Shown here: in pieces, positions 58,458 through 64,000 of the stretch
How the letters are laid out: every line of letters begins with the position of its first letter
Numbering within the stretch: the stretch's first letter is position 1
Assembly: GCF_014205135.1 (NCBI RefSeq)
Contig: NZ_JACHMY010000001.1
Span: 7,812,001 to 7,876,000, forward strand
Length of the DNA stretch: 64,000 nt
Direction: 5' to 3'
From: Kribbella italica
Lineage (GTDB): Bacteria; Actinomycetota; Actinomycetes; Propionibacteriales; Kribbellaceae
The notes under the pieces: model-generated
Database searches by the model: none
What the model saw: the letters and a program-made list of their open reading frames with translations, nothing else
Told to the model about the DNA's origin: nothing
Made by a program: the position numbers and the translations under genes

Positions 58458-60413
58458 ATGACCTCAGGGATCGACATTTCGGGGCTGTCCGGCACCGTCC
58501 GGCCGCAGGACGACCTGTACCTGTACGCCAACGGCCCGTGGCTGGACGCGCACGAGATCCCGGCCGACAAGGCGATCTACGGCGCCTTCCACGCGCTGGC
58601 CGACGACGCCGAGCAGAGCGTCCGTGGGCTGGTCGAGCAGACCCTGAACGCCGGGCACCCCGCGGGCAGCGAGGCGCGCAAGATCGCCGACCTGTACGGC
58701 AGCTTCCTGGACGAGGACACCGTCGAGCGGCTCGGTGCCGACCCGATCGCCGACCAGCTCGCGCTGGCCGGCTCGATCGAGGACCGGGCCGACCTGGTCG
58801 AGGCGCTCGGCACGCTGGAGCTGCAGGGCGTCGGCGGCGTCTTCCGGTACGGCGTGGACATCGACGCCAAGCAGTCCGACCAGTACGTCGTGTACGTGCT
58901 GCAGGGCGGCATCAGCCTGCCCGACGAGTCGTACTACCGCGAGGACTCGTTCGCCGAGCAGCGGACGGCGTACGTCGCGCACGTGGCGCGGATGCTCGGC
59001 CTGGCCGGGCTGGCCGACCCCGAGGGTGCGGCCGAGCGGGTGCTCGCGCTGGAGACCCGGCTCGCGGCCGGCCACTGGGACCGGGTGAAGACCCGCGACG
59101 TCACCGCGACCTACAACAAGGTCAGCCGCGCGGAGCTGGACGCGCTGACGCCGGGCTTCGACTGGTCGGCGTGGATGGCGACCGCCGGCGTGCCGGACAG
59201 CGCCTTCGACACGATCGTCGTGCAGCAGCCGGACTACCTGACCGTCGCCGCGGAGGCGCTGCGGGAGATCGAGCTGGACCACTGGAAGGAGTGGCTCAGC
59301 TGGCGGATCGTGCACGCCGCGGCGCCGCTGCTCAGCTCGGCGTTCGTGAGTGAGAACTTCGAGTTCTACGGCCGCACGCTGACCGGTGCGCCCGAGCTGC
59401 GCGAGCGGTGGAAGCGCGGGCTCGGCGTGGTCGAGTCGGCGCTCGGCGAGGCGGTCGCTCAGCTGTACGTCGCGGAGTTCTTCCCGCCGGCGGCCAAGGC
59501 CCGGATGGTCGACCTGGTCGGCAACCTGGTCGAGGCCTACCGGCAGCGGATCTCGGCGCTGGAGTGGATGGGCCCGGAGACCCGGCAGCGCGCGCTGGAC
59601 AAGCTCGGCCGGTTCACGCCGAAGATCGGGTACCCCGACAAGTGGCGCGACTACAGCGCGCTGGAGATCGTCGCCGGGGACCTGGCCGGCAACGTCCGGC
59701 GCTCGGTCGCGGTCGAGACCGAGCGGGACCTGGCCAAGCTGGGCACGCCGGTCGACCGCGACGAGTGGCACATGACCCCGCAGACGGTGAACGCCTACTA
59801 CAACCCGCGCGCCAACGAGATCGTCTTCCCGGCCGCGATCCTGCGCCCGCCGTTCTTCGCGCTGGACTCCGACGACGCGCTGAACTACGGCGCGATCGGC
59901 GCCGTGATCGGGCACGAGATCGGCCACGGCTTCGACGACCAGGGCTCCAGGTACGACGGCGACGGCAACATCAGCGACTGGTGGACCGACGCCGACCGGG
60001 CCGCCTTCGAGGTCCGCGCCAACGCGCTCGTCGCGCAGTACGACGTACTGTCACCGACCGGCGCCGACGGCGGCACGGTGAACGGCAAGCTCACCCTCGG
60101 CGAGAACATCGGCGACCTCGGCGGGCTGTCGATCGCCTACACGGCGTACGAGATCTCGCTGGACGGCGCGGAGCCGCCGGTGGTGGACGGGCTGACCGGG
60201 GCCGAGCGGTTCTTCCTGGCCTGGGGCAAGGCGTGGTCGACCAAGACGCGGCCGGCCGAGGTGGTCCGGCGGCTCGCGATCGACCCGCACTCGCCGCCGG
60301 AGTTCCGCTGCAACGCGGTGGTGCGGAACATCGACGCGTTCCACACCACCTTCGGCACTTCCTCCGGCGACACGATGTGGCTGCCGGAGGAAGACAGAGT
60401 CAAGATCTGGTAG
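58458..60413 (+). CDS. M13 family metallopeptidase (neprilysin-like)
   Basis: A 651-residue peptidase. The zinc site is H486-E487-I-G-H490 (GHEIGHGFDD) and E549 (GENIGDLGG); NAYYNPRANEIVFPAAIL is the substrate-binding strand typical of M13 enzymes, and the N-terminal helical domain precedes it. No signal peptide is visible, so it works in the cytoplasm, likely cutting oligopeptides. AGGGGAG lies 6 bases before the ATG. Convergent with aminopeptidase P, with touching stop codons. Confidence 0.93.
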   Translation: MTSGIDISGLSGTVRPQDDLYLYANGPWLDAHEIPADKAIYGAFHALADDAEQSVRGLVEQTLNAGHPAGSEARKIADLYGSFLDEDTVERLGADPIADQLALAGSIEDRADLVEALGTLELQGVGGVFRYGVDIDAKQSDQYVVYVLQGGISLPDESYYREDSFAEQRTAYVAHVARMLGLAGLADPEGAAERVLALETRLAAGHWDRVKTRDVTATYNKVSRAELDALTPGFDWSAWMATAGVPDSAFDTIVVQQPDYLTVAAEALREIELDHWKEWLSWRIVHAAAPLLSSAFVSENFEFYGRTLTGAPELRERWKRGLGVVESALGEAVAQLYVAEFFPPAAKARMVDLVGNLVEAYRQRISALEWMGPETRQRALDKLGRFTPKIGYPDKWRDYSALEIVAGDLAGNVRRSVAVETERDLAKLGTPVDRDEWHMTPQTVNAYYNPRANEIVFPAAILRPPFFALDSDDALNYGAIGAVIGHEIGHGFDDQGSRYDGDGNISDWWTDADRAAFEVRANALVAQYDVLSPTGADGGTVNGKLTLGENIGDLGGLSIAYTAYEISLDGAEPPVVDGLTGAERFFLAWGKAWSTKTRPAEVVRRLAIDPHSPPEFRCNAVVRNIDAFHTTFGTSSGDTMWLPEEDRVKIW

Positions 60414-61838
60414 TCAGCTCATCCAGTTCTGGAGGGCATCGATCTCCCGCGGCATCGCTGCCGACAGGTTCTCGGTGCCCTCGTCGGTGATCAGGATGTC
60501 GTCCTCGATCCGGATCCCGATGCCCCGCAGGTCCTCCGGCACGGTCAGGTCCTCGGCCTGGAAGTACAGACCGGGCTCGACGGTCAGCACGTAGCCCGTC
60601 TTCAGGTCGCCGCGGTACTGCTCGTTGCGGGCCGCGGCGCAGTCGTGCACGTCGAGGCCGAGCATGTGGCTGACACCGTGCAGCGTGTAGCGCTGGTAGA
60701 TGCCGCTGTCGGGGTCGAGCGCGTCGTCGGCGGAGACCGGCAGCAGCTCCATCGCGTCCAGGCCGCGGACCAGCACCTCGATCGCGGCCTTGTGCCCGGA
60801 GCCGAACGCGACGCCCGGCCGCAGCGCCGCGATACCGGCGTTCTGCGCGTCCAGGACCAGCTGGTAGAGGTCGCGCTGACGCGGGGTGAACTCGCCGTTC
60901 ACCGGCAGCGTGCGGGTGATGTCGGCGGTGTAGAGGTTGCGGTTCTCCACGCCCATGTCGAGCAGCATCAGCGTGCCGTCGTTCACCGGGCCGTCGTTCT
61001 CGATCCAGTGCAGGGTGGTCGCGTGCGAGCCGGCCGCGGCGATCGACGTGTAGCCGACGTCGTTGCCCTCCGCGCGGGCGCGGCGCCAGAAGGTGCCCTC
61101 GATCCAGCGTTCGCCGTACTTGCGGACCTGCTCCATCTCGGCCAGTACGTCGGAGAAGCCGCGGTGCGTGATCGCGACGGCGTCGCGCAGCTGCTCGATC
61201 TCGAACGGGTCCTTGACCAGCCGCAGCTCGGACAGCGTCGCGGCCAGCTCGTGGTCGCGATCGGCGTCGACCTTGGTGCCGCTGAGCAGGGCGGCCAGCG
61301 AAGCGTCCTCGCCGCGGCGTACGCGGGTCGGTACGTCGCTCTTGAGGGCCGCGGCGAGGTCGTCGACGTGCCGGGTCTCCAGGCCGAACTCCTTGGCCGT
61401 CTCGGTCAGCGACGGACGGCGGCCGGCCCACAGCTCGCCGTACATCCGGTCGCGCCAGAACTCCTCGCCCTGGCTGCGCTCGGAGCGGGGGCGGAAGTAC
61501 AGCACCGAGTCGTGGCCGCTGCCGTTCGGCTCGAGCACCAGGACGGCGTCCGAGGTCTGGTCGCCGGCCAGCCAGACGTAGTCGGTGTGCGGGCGGAAGA
61601 CGAAGTCGGTGTCGTTCGAGCGGACCTTGTAGGTGCCGGCGGGGATCACCAGACGCTCGCCGGGGAAGGCCTGCGACAGCGCGGCGCGACGCTTCTCGGT
61701 CCAGGCCGCGACGTCGCGCAGGCTGGCGTCGGTGCGCTCGATGTCACCCCAGCCGGAGTTCATGAAGGTGCGCAGCTTGTCCTTCGGCTCGTTGTCGTGG
61801 CTGGCCGTCTTCGGGGCCTTCTCGGTCGTCTCGGTCAT
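60414..61838 (-). CDS. pepP: Aminopeptidase P (Xaa-Pro aminopeptidase, M24B)
   Basis: A 474-residue peptidase that removes N-terminal residues before proline. The pita-bread domain carries the five metal ligands: D294 (LDMGVE), D306 (TADITR), H391 (HGVSHMLGLDVHD), E421 (VEPGLYF) and E445 (RIEDDIL). The N-terminal domain contains the creatinase-like fold. It is transcribed toward the M13 gene. Together they suggest peptide turnover. No signal peptide. Confidence 0.93.
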   Translation of the reverse strand: MTETTEKAPKTASHDNEPKDKLRTFMNSGWGDIERTDASLRDVAAWTEKRRAALSQAFPGERLVIPAGTYKVRSNDTDFVFRPHTDYVWLAGDQTSDAVLVLEPNGSGHDSVLYFRPRSERSQGEEFWRDRMYGELWAGRRPSLTETAKEFGLETRHVDDLAAALKSDVPTRVRRGEDASLAALLSGTKVDADRDHELAATLSELRLVKDPFEIEQLRDAVAITHRGFSDVLAEMEQVRKYGERWIEGTFWRRARAEGNDVGYTSIAAAGSHATTLHWIENDGPVNDGTLMLLDMGVENRNLYTADITRTLPVNGEFTPRQRDLYQLVLDAQNAGIAALRPGVAFGSGHKAAIEVLVRGLDAMELLPVSADDALDPDSGIYQRYTLHGVSHMLGLDVHDCAAARNEQYRGDLKTGYVLTVEPGLYFQAEDLTVPEDLRGIGIRIEDDILITDEGTENLSAAMPREIDALQNWMS

Positions 61839-61856
61839 CGTCGGCCGTTCCTCGTC

Positions 61857-62015
61857 TCAACGCTCGGTGTACAGGTGGTCACCGCGGAGCGTGCCGCTGT
61901 CCGGCAGCGCTTCGGCGGGGTCGGAGCCGATGCGGGTGATCGCGTTCCGCCCGTCCACGAAGCCTACGCTCGGCGCGAACGCCTTCGCCTCCTCGTGCGC
62001 GAACTGGGCGTCATC
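61857..62015 (-). pseudogene. Possible gene remnant between phosphotransferase and pepP
   Basis: On the minus strand a 52-residue frame ending in TGA reads like protein (DDAQFAHEEAKAF, then GFVDGRNAITRIG, then GTLRGDHLYTER), with balanced hydrophobic and charged residues, yet I find no ATG/GTG start in frame before it except GTG at the 20th residue. It could be the tail of a decayed gene or a short gene with a non-standard start. Weak evidence. Confidence 0.3.
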
Positions 62016-62034
62016 CGGGCCTTGGCGAGTGCTG

Positions 62035-62943
62035 TCAGTGGTGGCGGCCGCCCAGCTCCTGGAGGTAGGTGTCGAGGCGTTGCTCGGCGGTCCGGACGGT
62101 CAGGTCGGGTCGGCCTGCTGCCCGCCAGGCTCCGGTCACCGCGTCGAGCTCCTCGGAGAAGGAGAGGGCGTCGCGGATCAGCCAGTACCGGCGATCGGCG
62201 GGAGCTTTCGCGAGGAGGCCGCCGGCAGCCTCGTAGGCGGCGACGAACTCGAGGCCGCGAGCAGGCCCGTGGATCAGCGCGAGGTTGGCGGCACAGTGCG
62301 CGACATCGAGGTCGGCCGGACCCCAGGAGGGGCCGGCCCAGTCGACCACGCCAGTGAGGTCCTGCCCGTCGAACAGGACGTTGCCGGGCTGGAAGTCGCG
62401 GTGCAGATAGCGACCGTCGTACGACGGCACCGGGCCGCGGAGGACGTCGATCGCGGCCGACCAGGTCTGCGCGTCAGCACCTGGCGGGACGATGACGCTG
62501 CCGGCGGTTGTGAAGGTCTGGTAGGTGGGAGGCCGCTCGACGGGCTGGAGAGCGTGGATCTTGACGAGCTCACGGGCCAGCAACGGGATCCGGGCCTCCA
62601 GCCCCGCGTCATCGAGAACAGCCCGGCCCGGCAGTGCGGTCATCAGTAGCGACGGGTACTCGCACTCGTCCGCGAGTGCATCGACGCCAACCAGTTCGGG
62701 AGCCGTCACAGTGGTTGCCGCAAGCATCGTCAGCGCCGCGGCCTCCCTGGTCAGCGCGTCCTTGGCGTGGGGCACGTCGACGTACGAACGCAGCACCAGG
62801 GCGCGGGTGCCATCAGGTCCGGCGATGGTCAGCCGCCGCATCTCGGCGGTGATCCCACCGACCAGGATGTCGACGCCGACGATCCGCTCACCGTCAGCGA
62901 GCTGAGCGGCCACCCAGGCCAGGGTCTTCGGTCGGACAGTCAT
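62035..62943 (-). CDS. Phosphotransferase (aminoglycoside phosphotransferase family)
   Basis: A 302-residue kinase-fold protein with LHRDFQPGNVLF (catalytic HRDxxxxN) and VVDWAGPSWGPADLDVAH (DFG-like metal site). The N-lobe lysine equivalent is not evident: the strand reads ALVLRSY with Arg instead. Resistance is not implied. It is upstream of pepP, 196 bases away, with the remnant between. Confidence 0.88.
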   Translation of the reverse strand: MTVRPKTLAWVAAQLADGERIVGVDILVGGITAEMRRLTIAGPDGTRALVLRSYVDVPHAKDALTREAAALTMLAATTVTAPELVGVDALADECEYPSLLMTALPGRAVLDDAGLEARIPLLARELVKIHALQPVERPPTYQTFTTAGSVIVPPGADAQTWSAAIDVLRGPVPSYDGRYLHRDFQPGNVLFDGQDLTGVVDWAGPSWGPADLDVAHCAANLALIHGPARGLEFVAAYEAAGGLLAKAPADRRYWLIRDALSFSEELDAVTGAWRAAGRPDLTVRTAEQRLDTYLQELGGRHH

Positions 62944-63258
62944 GCGCCCACCTCATCACCCGGACGCCACCGCACGGAAACGCTTTTCACCCGAGACTGC
63001 TGCCCGCCGGACCGGCCCGGCATGGTGTGGCACTGGACTTGCCCGACGGAGTGGACGATGCCTTGGTTTCTTCTTGCCCATGGACTCCATGACGAACGTC
63101 CCTCCAGGGCAACCGCTCCGGATCTGGGATGTCCGTCACCACGCGCCACAGGGCAGGGTCACCGCTGCTTGGTCGAATTTGACCGAAAACCGGTGGGGTT
63201 CCGGTCGCGCGGTGCAGGGTCGGAGCCGTCCAGGCAAGCTCTCGGAAGGACTTGAACG
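62944..63258. other. Intergenic stretch with no gene recognised
   Basis: The 315 bases between the divergent phosphotransferase and the SH3-like gene hold no convincing coding frame. A weak dyad around 63172 (TTGGTC with GACCGAA) may be a regulator site. Promoters for both genes must lie here. Confidence 0.5.
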
Positions 63259-63633
63259 ATGAAGATGACGCAACTGACCCGGGTCGCGATGGCAGCGGCT
63301 GTTGTGGCCTCCGGGCTGGTGTGTGCCGGCGCCACCGTGGCCAACGCTGCACCGGACTGCACGCAGTCGGGGCCGAACCTCGACGGTGGCTCGCTCATGA
63401 CCCTGGGTGCGGTCCCCTACAAGAGTGGGCCGGCCGCGGAGTGCCGCACGAACGAAACCCGCTCGGGCAAGGCATACATCTGGTGCCGGAAGACGAACCA
63501 GTACGGCAACCTCTGGTACTACGCCCGCGACGCTGACTCCAACCAGCCAGGCTGGGTCTACAGCGGCGACGTCGTCAGCATTTCCGGTTCCAACGGCGCG
63601 CGCTGTGGGGCTGGTCTGACCCCGCCTCGGTAA
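63259..63633 (+). CDS. Small secreted SH3-like domain protein
   Basis: A 124-residue protein with a signal peptide (about 1-31, cut near ANA) and a mature domain of about 90 residues with six cysteines: DCTQSGPNLDGG, ECRTNETRSGKAYIWCRKTNQYGNLWYYARD, SNQPGWVYSGDVVSI and GARCGAG. The YGNLWYYA ... GWVYSGDV strands fit a bacterial SH3 domain, which often binds the cell wall. GGAAGGA lies before the ATG. Confidence 0.85.
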   Translation: MKMTQLTRVAMAAAVVASGLVCAGATVANAAPDCTQSGPNLDGGSLMTLGAVPYKSGPAAECRTNETRSGKAYIWCRKTNQYGNLWYYARDADSNQPGWVYSGDVVSISGSNGARCGAGLTPPR

Positions 63634-63653
63634 CACGACGGGCCGTGGAACAA

Positions 63654-63689
63654 CGAACGCCTCCGAGCCGTACGGCTCGGAGGCGTTCG
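63654..63689. terminator. Perfect 36-base palindrome terminator
   Basis: Eighteen bases from CGAACGCCTCC to CCGT are followed by their exact complement, giving a stem with no loop spacer beyond its centre. It sits between the SH3-like gene and the convergent final gene, and likely ends both. Confidence 0.75.
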
Positions 63690-63757
63690 CGTGCGACGGC
63701 GAGGAACTGCGACGCCTGCTCCACGCTTGGTCCGATCCACGCGACCGCTTCGTCCCC

Positions 63758-64000
63758 TCAGTACGGCGAGGCCGACGCCGACGCCGGCCGGATCACCGGC
63801 TTCCACTGGTCGCCGGGTCGCCACCAGATCCTTGACGCATGGTCGGCGGTCGCGGCGTAGTAGGTGCCCATTCGGACCGCTGCTCTGGCTCTACCGGTGG
63901 ATGGGTCCTCGTCGTAGGCGCACGCGGACGCGAAGAGCCGCACCAGTTCGTGGATCTCGACCCGGTCGCGTCCTACCCGGGTCAGCAAATTGGCCGTCAG
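63758..64000 (-). CDS. C-terminal end of a regulator, truncated at window edge
   Basis: The frame is open to the window end, so only the last 80 residues are visible. The segment VEIHELVRLFASACAYDED with following ARAAVRMGTYYAATADHASRIWW resembles the winged-helix/first TPR junction of NB-ARC regulators like the SARP protein in this window (its equivalent is YELHDLMRTYAAELA). The rest of the gene lies beyond the edge. Ends with a Ser/Ala tail. Confidence 0.6.
   Translation of the reverse strand: MTANLLTRVGRDRVEIHELVRLFASACAYDEDPSTGRARAAVRMGTYYAATADHASRIWWRPGDQWKPVIRPASASASPY

Noticed and set aside
1..64000. tRNA, rRNA, CRISPR, insertion sequences, prophage
   Set aside because: No T-loop-containing cloverleaf, rRNA block, spaced direct repeats, transposase motif or phage gene was noticed by eye; a tRNAscan or IS search would be needed to be certain.

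Overview
This 64 kb window is very GC-rich, with many GTG starts, ATGA stop/start overlaps, twin-arginine signals, lipoproteins, GntR/TetR/MarR/ROK regulators, an Asp23/Gls24 cluster, a SARP-NB-ARC-TPR regulator and an LCP protein. Together these point to a soil actinomycete. A nocardioid such as Kribbella is my guess, from general gene style only. I see no rRNA, tRNA, CRISPR array, insertion sequence or phage module. The window looks like ordinary chromosome rich in regulators and secreted enzymes.

Layout: 1-5.5 kb is a ribose-type sugar ABC importer followed by a secreted multidomain apiosidase-like glycosidase. 5.5-8.2 kb is a TetR repressor flanking an aldo/keto reductase and an SDR that share one operator type. 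8.2-10.4 kb is a GntR regulator, an alpha/beta hydrolase and a TRIC-like channel. 10.4-12.6 kb is a small secreted protein, a GPP34 protein and a GntR-TetR fusion regulator. 12.7-16.2 kb is a four-gene minus-strand run: lexA, a YcaQ-like protein, a proline-racemase-family enzyme and a PEP-mutase-like enzyme. 16.3-20.3 kb holds a kinase-fold protein, a Tat-exported ferritin-like protein, a hydrolase and an erythromycin-esterase-like protein. 20.4-24.0 kb is an Asp23/Gls24 envelope cluster divergent from an ECF sigma factor with a coupled Asp23-like gene. 24-25.4 kb is a MarR/EamA exporter pair separated by two perfect palindromes. 25.4-28.2 kb is a large SARP regulator. 28.3-39.6 kb mixes an rRNA methyltransferase, hydrolase/LysR pair, sortase, SAM methyltransferase, SDR, a tandem pair of zinc-peptidase paralogues (one with all metal ligands lost) and a TM-helix membrane protein.

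39.6-46.5 kb is a six-gene sugar operon: ROK repressor, binding protein, two permeases, GH4 glycosidase and BadF-type kinase, behind one ROK-like operator. 46.6-50.3 kb encodes a heterodimeric ABC exporter whose two halves are degenerate in complementary ways, with an iron-box-like sequence upstream. 50.2-58.3 kb contains ung, a long polypurine tract, a secreted FnIII protein with an inserted domain, DUF1990, LCP, AraC/PhyH, an HU paralogue behind a Fur/Zur-like palindrome, and a secreted propeller protein. 58.4-64 kb has an M13 metallopeptidase convergent with aminopeptidase P, a phosphotransferase, a small secreted SH3-like protein and the 3' end of a regulator leaving the window.

Functions are read from motifs and family knowledge; no database search was possible. 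Start codons are the least certain part of the annotation.
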